DNA from: Pelobates cultripes
Taxonomy: Eukaryota; Chordata; Amphibia; Anura; Pelobatidae
Reading direction: 5' to 3'
DNA length: 64,000 nt
Assembly (NCBI GenBank): GCA_933207985.1
Contig: OW240915.1
Location: 106,419,271-106,483,270 of the forward strand
The notes beneath the pieces are model-generated. The model made no database searches, had not been told where the DNA came from, and saw nothing but the letters and a program-made list of their open reading frames with translations. Both the position numbers and the translations under genes were made by a program. Shown one piece after another: positions 52,491-64,000 of this stretch; positions within the stretch are counted from its first letter, which is position 1; each line of letters opens with the position of its first letter.

Positions 52491-54152
52491 TTAAGGCCGT
52501 TTGGCCTGTATTTGTGGGAGGGGCTTAAATTAATTCACTCCCCTATATAAGGGACACCCCTTACCTGACTCATATCGCTTGAGGTCAGCATCAGAATGAT
52601 TTCCACTTCCGGGTCATCCAGACGCCATTTTACATGATTACTCCATGAGGTTTTCTAAGCTGAGCTGTGTCAGGAATTCAGCCACAGGCTTTTCCGGCCT
52701 AGCACCTTCTTTCTTCAATCCATCGCTGTGGATGGTGTCTAAGTGACTCACAAACCGTAAGTCGACCTACCCGTTACGCCAGGCATCAGTCCCACGGCAC
52801 CATGCACGGGTCAGGTCCTCACTTTACGGCTCCATTTTGTCTAAATCTGTCTTAAAACCATTGCATGTTCGTGCATATCATTCGTTTAAACTCACTTGTT
52901 TATATCTGTCACTGGCTCATTTCGAGCATTAGCATACTCCCGAACGGGAACACATTCTGTTTCAATTGCCTAAACATACTAGGCAATTCTGTCCGTGCAT
53001 TGCGAATCTCACTGCTCGTTTCGTTTTGTTTCCCTGACATACCAGGCTCACGGTTCGTGCAATTTTCTACCAAACGGGAACTAGTTTACTAGCATTTACT
53101 ATTGCACTACACCCACGTTTCGTGCGTTTACAACTCACGAACAGGACTTTGGTTTGTTACAATGACTGTTATTAAGCTATTATGTTCACTTATTGTATAT
53201 TGTCAAACGGGCACTGTTTGTTTCCCTGTCATACAACTATAATGCTGGGGCATAGCTCATGAACAATGTTTCACATAAACCACACTGACCCCTACAGGTC
53301 ACTCTCAAAATCTCACGTTAACCTTGCATTTGGATTAACCCCTTAAGGACCAAACTCTGGAATAAAAGAGAATCATGACAATCAGCATTTCTGACCCCTA
53401 CTGGTCAACAGCAAAACTGTCTTCACATGTCATATACAATTACCAGCCAATATAAATTACACATAAGATTGTTTTAAACATAACCATAAATCATAAATTA
53501 AACTCCAACACGGGCTCAACTTCAGGTTTAATTCACAATAATTTACATTTCACATCAAGACTAACAGTGGTTCTATCAACACTGCCACCTACAGGTCTGT
53601 CAAGTACATTGACAATTTTCATGGGGTTTTTCATGGAGTTTTACAAACACCAAAACACTGACCCCTATAGGTCAACAGACAAACAACATTTCACATACCA
53701 ATCAGTATCAACTACACTGCCACCTATAGGGCACTCGGCAGATCTCCAGTGCACTTGCATTTTGCAACACCATGCTCACTGACCATTCAATAAGGCATAC
53801 AACAATTCACATAGCAAGCAGTATATCAACATCTGTTATAAATACACATATTACACAGTAGCACATGCATCTGTATATACGTAACTGGTAATTTGGTTCA
53901 CATACATACGGCATTTAATGTGTTAAGATTGATACATATTTAACCAGTATGGATATGATGTTTAATATTTACATATCACAGCACTTTACTTTCACATATA
54001 CTGTATGTTTTAAGATAAGCTTGGTCTATGCCATATTTCCTTACGCCATACGATTTTATCCATTCAGGTTACAGTTGCTACTAAAAAAAACATACGGATT
54101 GTCAGGTTCAATACCATACTACCAGGTACGTACACCTGCTCACGTAGTTATC

Positions 54153-55193
54153 CATCTCTTACCTTCCCTGGAATAGTAATAGTGTACTGGCAATTAGGAT
54201 TCTAGGGCCCAATAGGTATTACCCCCTGTTTTCTCTGCTTTACGCTTCGGTTAGTGGTCCCACAAGGCCAACACTCCGCCTCACACTCTGAGGCATACAC
54301 CCCTCGGGCCACTCGTGAGCTAGCAGCCTCACATTGTATCATAGAGAGGGCCTCACCTGTCACTACCCTTCCTATTTTTCTGGTTACTGTCACCGAGAGG
54401 CCAACATCCTGCCACAACGTTCGGTGGCCACACAAAATCCCCTCGCGCCAAGCATAGATAGAGCCTCTCAAGCCACTTGGCAACTAGCAGGGCTTCACCA
54501 GTCACCAAAAAAACACCAAGCCTAATCGTTTCGCCTTACGGCTTAGCTAGCAAGCCGGTACAAGACCCCTGGGTACAAATATATAATTGCAATCTTTATT
54601 GTTATTTAAGTATTTCTCAAAAAGATGGAAAAGAATCACCTCTTCCTAGCACCCCGGCTAGAAGTGATACACCTTCATCTCTTACCTTCCCTGGAATAGT
54701 AGTAATGTACTGGCAATTAGGGTTCTATGGCCCAATAGGTATTACCCCCTGTTTTCTCTGCTTTACGCTTCGGTTAGTGGTCCCACAAGGCCAACACCCC
54801 GCCTCACACTCTGAGGCATACACCCCTCAGGCCACTCGTGAGCTAGCCGCCTCACATTGTATCATAGAGAGGGCCTCACCTGTCACTCCCCTTCCTATTT
54901 TCTGGTTACTGTCACTGAGAGGCCAACATCCTGCCACAACATTCGGTGACCACAAAAAATCCCCTCGCGCCAAGCATAGATAGAGCCTCTCAAGCCACTT
55001 GGCAACTAGCAGGGCCTCACCAGTCACCAAAAAAACACCAAGCCTAATCGTTTCGCCTTACGGCTTAGCTAGCAAGCCGGTACAAGACCCCTGGGTACAA
55101 ATAATAATTGCAATCTTTGTTATTTAAGTATTTCTCAAAAAGATGGTGAAGAATCTCCTCTTCCTGGCACCCCGGCTAGAAGTGATACACCTT
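54153..55193. repeat. 523-bp tandem duplication
   Basis: CATCTCTTACCTTCCCTGG starts units at 54153 and 54676; the second copy ends near 55193. The copies are about 95% identical by eye (CACGCTTCGGTTAGTGG-type core, GGTACAAGACCCCTGGGTAC near each end). Confidence 0.9.
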
Positions 55194-56948
55194 TAAGCAG
55201 AGGAGATGTGGCTCCGACCTAAGGAGGCGACAAATCCCCTACCCTGCCACAGCCAAGAAAGCAGAGTTATTCAAACTCCTCCATACATCAACGGACAACA
55301 CGGAGGCAGGGGAAGGCCCAGCAACACCAACTCAGGTGACACCCAGGCCATGCTAGCCTCACTCAAACTCATGAGCCAAAAAATTTATGACAGACTGGCA
55401 ATCTCGAGTCGGTCACAGCCCTCACAAGGCTGGGCCTCATGCTACTGTACAACCAGCACCAACCGAAACTCGGTTACCTGGTACAATCAATTCTTGGTAC
55501 AAGACGTTAACCCTGCACATATGATCCCGGCACAGTGGGGAAACAAGGCATAAATATGTATGATGATGTATCTATGATGGTCAGACCCAGGGATTCTAGG
55601 TAAATCGGGATCTGACCATCCCTTGGTTGTGTTGGCATTTGGAATATGTAGAGATGCTTATTTGTGCAGGTACCCATACAGAAGGGATTTTCTCCCAAAC
55701 AAACGGACGAGCACTCTCAGGCTCCAGGTACCAGCACCTCTGAACTACCAGAGACAATTGGTATTAGTAGTTGCATTGCATATAGACTGTTGCATATATG
55801 TTCAAATCATTCAGCGCACATGACAAACCATGTGTCCCAATACAACTTACAAATAACGTACTCACCATCTGTACACACCAATGCATTTTCAACACTACTG
55901 ACTCATCACCCTTCCATACTTGTAGTAGATTTACTAAGGCTCTGGAGCTTCAAAGGGCTCCCCCATACAGGTATCATAATAAACATTCAAGGAATATAGC
56001 ATGCCCTCACTTACAGTCAGCACAACAGAACCGTCGGCTGTAAACACACTCATAGCCAAGATTTGCAGAGGGGTTTTTACTTGGGTTTTCCAATCTCCAC
56101 CATTTACAGCATGGCACCAAACACAAACACATTGGTATTGTCACAAGGGAAACTTCCCTTAAACAAAGACTAACCATAGACTTATTGGCACCACACACCT
56201 TCGCTACCCCAAGTCTCAACTCCCTCATACCCTCCGAGGAGTTTCCTTACTATACACACCATTGATCTACCCTTACAGCTATCACTCAAGCATGGGTTGA
56301 AGCTTCGTTAAGTAAAACCAATATCATCAACACAGTAAACAGCTACCATCTACCCTACAAACTGGCACTTACATGGCATAAAATGGGCAATCCTTTCCCC
56401 GCTAAAAGCAGCTGCTGTGGCATGGGGTAAATCATGGTCAGGGTCGTCAATCCGCTGTTACTCAGACAACTAAGCACATGTCATATCATCAACAAATGCC
56501 ACTCATCATCCATATAATCATGGTATTGCTGGGGAACTCACTTGGTTGGCCACTTACCACATTTCTTTTACTTTCATGTACCAGGCGGGGGTATACATCC
56601 CTGCCGACAATTGTCTCATTTATATTCCAGGCATGTTCATCATACGCTTCCTACAGCCGCCCATACAGTCACGGCCACTCTTTCGTTCCAGAGACACAAT
56701 CATAGATTAGACATACTCATGCAGCATAGCATGTACTATCCCACCTAGCACTTTCATCCCATACTTGTAGAACGCATAACACTGCTATTCATCTGGCTTT
56801 AAAGAATCTCATTGGAACACGACATAGCTCAACCTGTGTCATAACATTTCTCCTAGGTTTTGCTTCATTTTTTGCCACCTTAAACTAAAACCATCTCACA
56901 CACCATTAACTATATATTTTACAGGCATTCAACAACACAGGATAACCT

Positions 56949-57377
56949 ATGGCCAAAACTACCATAACTTCATGCTATCATACCAGACAAGAATATACTC
57001 AGAGGTTTTCAGGAATCCATCCCCCCACGTTCCTTTCAGAGATTACCAATAGCCATCCAACTTTTCCATCCTTATCGGACCTATTAGAGCTACAACCATT
57101 CAATTATACTACCAAGTCGGCCATTACCAGCCATGCAGACTGCCTTTTATGCCTTTCTCAGGCCAGAGAATCCACTACCATAACCACCACTCAGACAGAT
57201 CATTGTCTTCAACAATCCCACGTATGTAAACACATATATCATTACCTATTGGCTCTACCACATTCCGAAACGAGTCAACACACACCAACAGTAGAGATAA
57301 CATACTATCCTACCCACAACAAATGGTGTCCAGTTGCGGTCCTAGATTCCTACCTTCAAAATCCTTCAAGGAATTAA
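56949..57377 (+). pseudogene. DIRS-like tyrosine recombinase remnant
   Basis: 142 codons, open by chance over a decayed domain. The LSQARESTT, CKHIYHYLLALPHSETSQ and ITYYPTHNKWCPVAVLDSYL segments match the middle of a DIRS-type tyrosine recombinase. The catalytic Arg, His-x-x-Arg and Tyr set is not complete, and the frame stops soon after. Confidence 0.55.
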
Positions 57378-57580
57378 ATACCGTAATGCATTTAAGGAAA
57401 TGTCTGGTTAATTTGTATATATTGTTGACTGTATTAAATCTTTGATTATTCTTTTTTGCCCTCTTTATTTACAGGCCTACCGTATCGTCGGTCTCGGCAC
57501 ACCACAACCGACTTGCTCCCTTTATACTATCCTACGCTTATGATGGAACCTTACTCCATATACGGCTATTTGCCCCTTAC

Positions 57581-57642
<62 letters not shown>

Positions 57643-57689
57643 CAGCTAACTAACTCTGAGCTTGGATATGACGGGTACAGGGCCTCCCA

Positions 57690-58740
57690 TGGTTCCCAAA
57701 TCCTCTTTATTTTTTTATTTTAGGTTCGGGGAGAGAATAGACATATGTTCATAAGCGTAATTAAGGCTTATTTTGTCTAACAGCGGTATTTTCGTGGGAC
57801 ACAGGTTTGAGTTCCAATTTAAAGCAATGAGGGATCTAGCTGCAAGGGCAATGTGCGATACGAAGGCCCTTTCATGGAAGGTAAGTTGAGGTGGAATCTC
57901 CAGCCATAGGTATGCCTGGTTCTAATGAGAGCTTTACGTTAAGTGATGCAACGAACTTTACCACCGTGGCTTTATCTCCCTGCAGTCCCACCAAACATAG
58001 AACATGGTACCTCTATCCAAGCCACATCGCCAACACACTGCCCATACTGTTTTATAAATGTGATTAAGTTTGTCAGGCGTGCGGTACCAGCGGTATACAA
58101 GCTTGCGGTGAGCCTTTATATGCGACAAGCATCTGGTAGTGCCGCGTAATGCATTTAATCTCTTCCCTGTGTCTCTTTCCCATTTTGTCACAAGAGCCAT
58201 GGGGGTCTTAGCCCTGGGGGTCATTTGGGCATTATAACATCTTCAAAGGAGTTTGGGTCTCACTGGAGTTGTCCAGCACGAGGCCAACAAATGTTGTGTT
58301 TCCCTCTCGTCGCGATTGGTGTCATCCTTATTATAATCAACATGTTCTAGTAGTACAATTTTGATTTGCAAATAGTGAAATGTAAATTTTGATGGCAGTT
58401 GGAATGTTTCCTGTAGGGATGGGAAGGGAACCAGTGATCCCCCAGATATTAGTTGTGATAAGCTCCTGACTCCCTGATTTTCCCAGTGGTGTAGACAGTC
58501 ACAGGGAAATAGCTCTCACAGCATCTATTGGCGCTAACCGGTGGAATTTGGAAGGTGAGTGCAGCTTATTGTGAAATGCATCCCAGGCGGTAATTGTCGC
58601 TTGTGTGGTCAGGTAGAGGAGGAGGTCCCATCTCGCAGGGGTGGAAGAGTCCACATGCTTGATAACAGTGAGTCTCCTGGCATATCTACCCATCCCAACA
58701 ACCCACTTGATGCGTGGAGGTTAATGACCTGCTTTACATT
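57690..58740 (-). pseudogene. L1-like ORF2 C-terminal remnant
   Basis: On the minus strand, frames give LVYRWYRTPDKLNHIYKTVW with CWRCGLDRGTMFYVWWDC (57958-58224), the L1-clade C-terminal Cys-His region, and upstream WDLLLYLTTQATITAWDAFH (58499-58693). A T-rich tract at 57700 would be the tail. It is a 5'-truncated, mutated copy. Confidence 0.75.
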
Positions 58741-59649
58741 TTAAAGACATATCACACTAATGGGGTTATTCAATAAACACTGTAAATGATTCTGACCACA
58801 ATGGTAATTCTCATATTTACTGAAGTCAGTTCCCATCGAAATTTGGCAATTGTCAGATGCATTTGGTGTCTGCATTAAAACCTGTGCTTTCGCATGCGAA
58901 CCCTATACAAAGTATTGCATTCATAAGATTTACAAAGCATTAAGAACCTAACTTCCCTCCTCACTGTAGTACAGATAGACCTACCTTCTTAATGACCGCT
59001 TGGACATACGACCAGCTCTCTATAGATTCAAGTAATTCCTTGTGCTAGAGAGCTGATCTGTGTTTGAGGTATTTTCAATCAAACATAGATTTGAGAAGTT
59101 CCCTGAGCTAGAGAGCTGGTCTATGTTTGAGCGAATTCCTTCAAAACCAGACCTGTTCTTTAGTGCAGGGAATTCCTCAAATCTATGTTCGAAAGAAATT
59201 TGATGCGGTAAGGCTTGGTTATCGCGCCAGTTTGAGGGATTCTAGTTTACTGACCTGATTGTAGGAATGGATCTCGGCCGTTAAATGAGGAGTGCCTGTA
59301 ATAGTAGGTTGGTAAGTGGGCAATAAAAACAATACCTGTTACAAGAAAATTATTCGTACCATCAGAAATTTGGCTGACATCTGGCCCAAATTCAAAACCG
59401 TTCAGAGCATGAATTGCAAAATATAGACATTACTAAATAGTATGAACATTGCAGTTGAAGTGGCCCTGTGTGCAGCCAGATGGCTTTGCGCCATTAGGTA
59501 GGTAGCCATTCAGAGTTTAGAATTGATTGACAGTGAAGCTATGCTATATATTCATCCATACGGTAGAAGGTATAGGGATTTGGGCCCAAATTAGTGGCAG
59601 TTCCTACCAGAAATGAGATAAAACCAAGTAATGTTTGCCGATATTACCC
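58741..59649. repeat. Intergenic, with a short repeat of CTAGAGAGCTG
   Basis: Near 59010-59200 GAGAGCTGATCTGTGTTTGAG, GAGAGCTGGTCTATGTTTGAG and an inverted copy recur at about 70-bp spacing. Otherwise no gene or repeat. Confidence 0.5.
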
Positions 59650-60041
59650 ACATGTTACCATATGAACCCTGAGCGCTGTTTCATTACACAGCTATACTGC
59701 TGCCACAGCTCTCGGTACATGGAACTGGAGGAATACATTGCTCTCCCTCATTCCCCTCCCCTCTGTCCGCTCCTGCGCTCTGCTTCCTGCTCGGGGGATC
59801 TGCAGCCATTCACACGAAGAGCTCCGGTCCGGTGACAGCAGCCGAACGGACACACACTGTACACAGCCCGGGTCTGCAGGCTCGGTCCATACAGGCTGCT
59901 GCCGGGCGGACATGGCCGCTGTCTGAGGGCATCTAATCTATAGCCCGGGGAGAAGGCACCTGGGGCTGAGCCAGGGTCTGTAATAGGCCGTGCTGGAAAA
60001 CAACGGGAGGGACAGGGAGAGGCTGCAGCCTAGACCAGCTG
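59650..60041 (+). promoter_or_regulatory. CpG-rich promoter and first non-coding exon of a host gene
   Basis: GC-rich sequence with many CpGs (CTCCGGTCCGGTGACAG, CCGAACGGACAC, CTGCCGGGCGGACATGGCC) lies in an AT-rich window. It ends CCAGCTG with a GTAAGC splice donor at 60042-60047. ATGs have only short frames, so the exon is probably 5' UTR and coding starts outside the window. The island continues to about 60150. Direction is chosen from the donor; a bidirectional promoter is possible. Confidence 0.55.
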
Positions 60042-61156
60042 GTAAGCAATGTTCATGGAGCAGCAGGGGCCAGGGGAACAAGCCTGGGGGCTCCCGGGGC
60101 CCCCACATTGACACACTGTAGGTATTGGTGTCAGGGTGACTGTGAGGTGGCTGTCTGGCTGTGACATGTGTCAGTGCTCGTGGTGGAATGTGGCTTAGAC
60201 AACTTGCTGAGCTGAGTGGAACTTCGGAATGAGTGGGTTTGATGTAAAAACATATTTTTAGTTGAAATTGAGAATCAGATGTAACATTGAGCAGAAAACA
60301 GTGGTTATGTTTAAAAAATAAATAAAAAAAATACAGAAGAACTGGTAACTGGGCATGACGTTTACCTGCATGTTGAAAAACATGTTTGTGTCTAAACATA
60401 TTTATAATCCGTGAATGGAATATATACATTGTAAGAATGTGCTCGAGTAGGCTAAAACATACATTTTACCGATCCTCTCGAACTGCAACTCCAGTGAAGC
60501 TTTGCCAGCCATGTCATGGACAATTTCATATTATCTCCCTCAGTGTGAGGTAAAAAAACTAAAACAGCCACATTTGGGCCCATTTATATTTATATGTGTA
60601 CATTGCCCACTCAAAAACCATAATACAAACAATACAGGTATATTTTAAAAATAAAATAAACAAGATAAAATGATAGTGTTTATATTGATTTAAGTACTTA
60701 TAAGATGTTCCTATTGGTCTATTCTAGTTTAATGCACTTTCTACACTACTAGCCTACTCCAGTTTACAGTAACTATGGTAATTTAGTGTGGCAAATGGCA
60801 CTGTTTTTCCTACATTGAGTCACTTTCACTTTTCAACTTCTGCATTGCTCTAAATAGACAAATTTGGAAACATTCACATACTGTTTCTAGTATCACTATT
60901 TTGACATAAAATTTGAGATTTCTTCTTTACCGAATTACCCAGTCACTATTTTGTGTGTAAACCCAATTATTTTTATTTTGCATTGGACATTTGATTTCTG
61001 CCTTGGCATCAACTTTTTAAATGCTAGTTTAAGCAATTTATATACACTTAAAAAAAACAAAAAAAAAACATATTGAGAGTTTTTATTTAAAATTATGATT
61101 TTATGATAAAATTATAGTTTTTATCATAAAATTATGATGCAAATATCAGGCACTTA
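60042..61156 (+). other. Probable first intron of the host gene
   Basis: AT-rich, no coding or RNA feature seen. It would run beyond the window, with the repeats at 61157-63820 inside it. Confidence 0.4.
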
Positions 61157-61520
61157 AAGGGACACCAAATAGTCACCAGAACCAATGCAGCTTAAGAAAG
61201 TTTCAGAGAAAATGCAGTGTTTACATTGCTGCTTAGTTACCCCTTTCGTGATAGTTCTTCCTAGTGGTATTCTGCTTCTACACACTTGGCATGGAGGCAC
61301 TGAAAGTTCCCCATAAAGATGCATTCACAACAACCTCTCAATTCTCTCCTGTAGGAAAACATTGGATTGAGGTGATCATCAAGATTTATGATCTCAGCCA
61401 TAGAGACAGGGCCAGCATTGGAGTAAAAGTGAGTTAAATCACCTTTTCATCTCAATTGGAATGGGTCGGGGACCTAAAGTGTCATACCAGGACTATAGTG
61501 TTAGAAATACGTGTCCTTTC
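61157..61520. mobile_element. GGGACAC MITE
   Basis: Begins AAAGGGACACCAAATAGTCACC and ends near GGACTATAGTGTTAGAAATA, with an imperfect inverted relation between the tips. Related ends at 25020-25120 and 27168-27218. No coding. Confidence 0.55.
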
Positions 61521-61746
61521 TGTTTGATTTTCTCATAGAGAAAACATTGGATTCATTATTTCTTTATGAGAAGCATTGAATTCACAGAGCACAGCAATTG
61601 GAATGCATGCACAGTATATCTGCAGAATTGCAGGGGCCCGGAATCCAAAATAGTAAAGAAACACATCTCACTTTAAAAATAATCGATTTGTTTCGAAGTG
61701 TTTCATTTAACATGTGGAATAATGTGTTTTATTTAAATTTTTTTAA

Positions 61747-62256
61747 CCCCTTAACGACCGAGGACGGTTCAGGACCGTCATCGGCATTTTTGCGTTGCTG
61801 ACCGATGACGGTCCTGAACCGTCCTAACGGTCTGAGTTACTTACCTGATCGCCGTCGTTCCCCCGGCGGCGATCAGCATGGCTCCCGGTGTGGGGAGACT
61901 GCCTGCAGCCCAGACAGTCTCCCCACACTGGATTAGGACCCCTGTGGCCATGTGATCGCTCAACAGAGCGATCACATGGTCACAATAGGTGTCCATGTGT
62001 CTGCCTGCAGGGGGACTGCCTGTGCTGACAGGCAGTCTCTCTGCTAGTGTAAAATCAGTAAAAAAAAAAAATAAAGTTAATGTTAATAAAAAAATAAAAG
62101 AATTATATATGTGTATATATGATATATAGACATATATTATATCTATATAATATATGTCTATATATCATATATATATATATTGCCATACTAAGTGTATTTT
62201 TATATTCATATGTACTTATATTAATATAAAAATACACTTATAATTAAATTACACAC

Positions 62257-62293
<37 letters not shown>

Positions 62294-63816
62294 ATAAAAT
62301 ATAAATAATAAGTAATTTAAATTAAATAATTTTTTTTAAATAATAAAAATTTAAAAAAAATTATATCTATATGAAATTTTATTCTAACTGTATTTTAAAA
62401 TTAATATATATATATATATATATATTTATATCAAAATACACTTGAATTTGTATATATATCTAGGTATATATAAATAAAAATAATACGAAATATACATATG
62501 TCCATATACAAAATTAGATAAATAATTATATAAATATACACGTAGACTTCAAATATATAAATATGCATATATATTTAAATTCTACGTGCGTATTTATGTA
62601 ATATTTTTACAGAATTCAGTAATTTTATTGATTGCAATTTGAGGGACCTGCCTGCCAGAGAATTTAATTTGCTTGCACTGTATTTTACCCTGTAACGTTC
62701 TACGACACCCTAAAACCTGTACATGGGGTTACTGTTTTACTCGGGAGACTTCGCTGAACACAAATATTAGTGATTCAAAACAGTAAAACATATCACAGCG
62801 ATGATATTGTCAGTGAAAGTGACTTTTTTTGCATTTTTCACACACAAACAGCACTTTTACTGATGATATAATTGTTGTGATACGTTTTCCAGTTTTTAAA
62901 CACTAATATTTGTGTTCAGCGATGTCTCCCGAGTAAAACAGTACCCCCCATGTACAGGTTTTATAGCATTTTTGAAAGTTACAAGGTCAAATATATGGGT
63001 CAAATATTTTTACATTGAAAATGGCCAGGTTGGTTACGTTGCCTTTGAGAGCGTATGGTAGCCCAGGAATGAGAATTACCCCCATGATGGCATACCATTT
63101 GCAAAAGAAGACAACCCAAGGTATTGCAAATGGGGTATGTCCAGTCTTTTTTAGTAACCACTTGGTCACAAACACTGGCCAAAATTAGCGTTCAATTTAG
63201 TTTTTTTACTTTTTTCACACACAAACAAATATGAATGCTTACTTTGGCCAGTGTTTTCGACTAAGTGGCTACTAAAAAAGACTGGACATACCCCATATTG
63301 TCTACTTTAAAAAAAATATGTACCTGTGGGGTGTTATTCAGAGATTTATAACAGATAATAGTGTTACAATGTCACTATTGATAAATTTAAAAAATGTATG
63401 TTTTGAAAACGCAATATCCTACTTGTACCTATAGCCCTATAACATGCAAAAAAGCACGTAAACACTGGTTATTTTTAAACTCAGGACAAAATTTTGAATC
63501 TATTTAGCAGTTTTTTTCATTCGTTTTTGTAGATGAGTAAAAGATTTTTCAAGTAAAAGTAAAAAAACATGTATTTCTTTTTCAATTTTTCATCATATTT
63601 TTTTTTTTTTTTCAATTAATTAAAATACATGAGATTATATAAATAATGGTATGTAAAGAAAGCCCCTTTTGCCCTGAAAAAAACAATATATAATTTGTAT
63701 GGGAACAGTAAATGAGAGAGCGGAAAATTACAGCCAAAGACAAACACCACAAAAGTGTCAAAATATGCCTGGTCGCAAATGTACAACATCGCAAAAACAG
63801 TCCAGTCCTTAAGGGG
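61747..63816. mobile_element. TTAA-flanked non-autonomous DNA transposon, copy B
   Basis: TTAA at 61743-61746 and 63817-63820. Same family as 21607-23815 but reversed: the hairpin array is at the left end and the large palindromes near 62690-63300. A 24-bp perfect hairpin is at 61761-61784/61802-61825, followed by hairpins GTGATCGCTC/GAGCGATCAC (near 61951-61977) and GACTGCCTGT/ACAGGCAGTC. The middle is TA-rich. No transposase. Confidence 0.8.
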
Positions 63817-63820
63817 TTAA

Positions 63821-64000
63821 AGTCTGTTTTTTAAGGAAAACTCACTTCCTATGCTGCATACTTTTCTTGATTTTTAAACATCAGAGCATGTAAGGATTGG
63901 AATAGGTAGACTGTTTTTAGCTTCCTTGTTTATATAATTGTCTATTGTTTGTGTGTGCACCACATGCAGAGTAAGGAAGACTGTCTCTTGAGATAGTGAA
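63821..64000. other. No recognisable feature
   Basis: Unique-looking sequence after the transposon. Confidence 0.35.

Larger units (their letters stand above)
52489..57660 (+). mobile_element. Decayed DIRS-like (tyrosine recombinase) retrotransposon
   Basis: Around 56400-56700, frames give AVAWGKSWSGSSIRCYSDN, then AGELTWLATYH and a QAGVYIPADN-type segment, matching the RNase H region of DIRS/Ngaro elements. At 57060-57370 the ORF NSHPTFPSLSDLLELQ... contains CLSQARES, LALPHSETSQHT and NKWCPVAVLDSYLQ, the core of a DIRS tyrosine recombinase. No long intact ORF exists. It lies between a TA tract at 52448 and an AT/T tract at 57584-57645. It also holds a 523-bp tandem duplication and a TTAACCCCTTAAGGAC relic at 53335-53350. 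Confidence 0.6.

Overview
The window looks like vertebrate nuclear DNA, most likely from a frog or toad. It is AT-rich, has spliced exons, and carries many families of mobile DNA: Tc1/mariner, L1-like, CR1-like, Penelope-like, DIRS-like, TTAA-type elements, solo LTRs and a nearly intact endogenous retrovirus. The amphibian assignment is an inference from this repeat mix and from a CR1-like 3' sequence and a GGGACAC-ended MITE that I associate with anuran genomes. No species is claimed.

Host genes appear only at the edges. Two exons of one plus-strand gene (243-366 and 1593-1783, ending in a stop) form its C-terminus. A CpG-rich segment with a splice donor (about 59650-60041) looks like the promoter and non-coding first exon of a second plus-strand gene. 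Almost everything between is intergenic mobile DNA. There are no tRNA, rRNA or CRISPR features.

Layout: 3-10 kb holds small repeats, two decayed Tc1-like copies and a GC-rich foldback element. 10.2-16.8 kb is a nested stack: CR1-like fragment, then a short unknown insertion (14-bp target duplication), then a 6.1-kb L1-like LINE on the minus strand (14-bp duplication), then a 990-bp solo LTR (5-bp duplication). 17-21 kb has microsatellites, a Penelope-like reverse transcriptase and GC-rich elements. 21.6-23.8 and 61.7-63.8 kb are two oppositely oriented TTAA-flanked elements made of hairpins. 29.1-43.4 kb is a second nest: CR1-like LINE, then a foldback transposon with a TGTCTG tract (11-bp duplication), then the retrovirus (4-bp duplication). 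43.7-52.4 kb has another solo LTR, tandem duplications and a broken second L1-like element. 52.5-57.7 kb is a decayed DIRS-like element. 57.7-58.7 kb is an L1-like fragment.

The main find is the retrovirus at 30080-42228. Its 1521/1522-bp LTRs differ at only two places by eye, so it is very young. Gag (690 aa) and Pol (1797 aa) are open. A UUUUUUA slippery heptamer with a possible H-type pseudoknot sits where Pol is open in the -1 frame, so Gag-Pol is probably made by frameshifting. Pol carries a retropepsin followed by a second, same-spaced protease-like fold whose DTG has become DLK, then RT, a degenerate first RNase H (connection), an active-looking second RNase H and a DD35E integrase. 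The env region is a short ORF split by one in-frame TGA. Its architecture (signal peptide, short N-terminal part, basic pair, hydrophobic fusion-peptide-like segment, heptad repeat) resembles class I F-type fusion proteins. That combination fits the lokiretrovirus lineage known from fish, amphibians and reptiles; this assignment is from memory and needs a tree.
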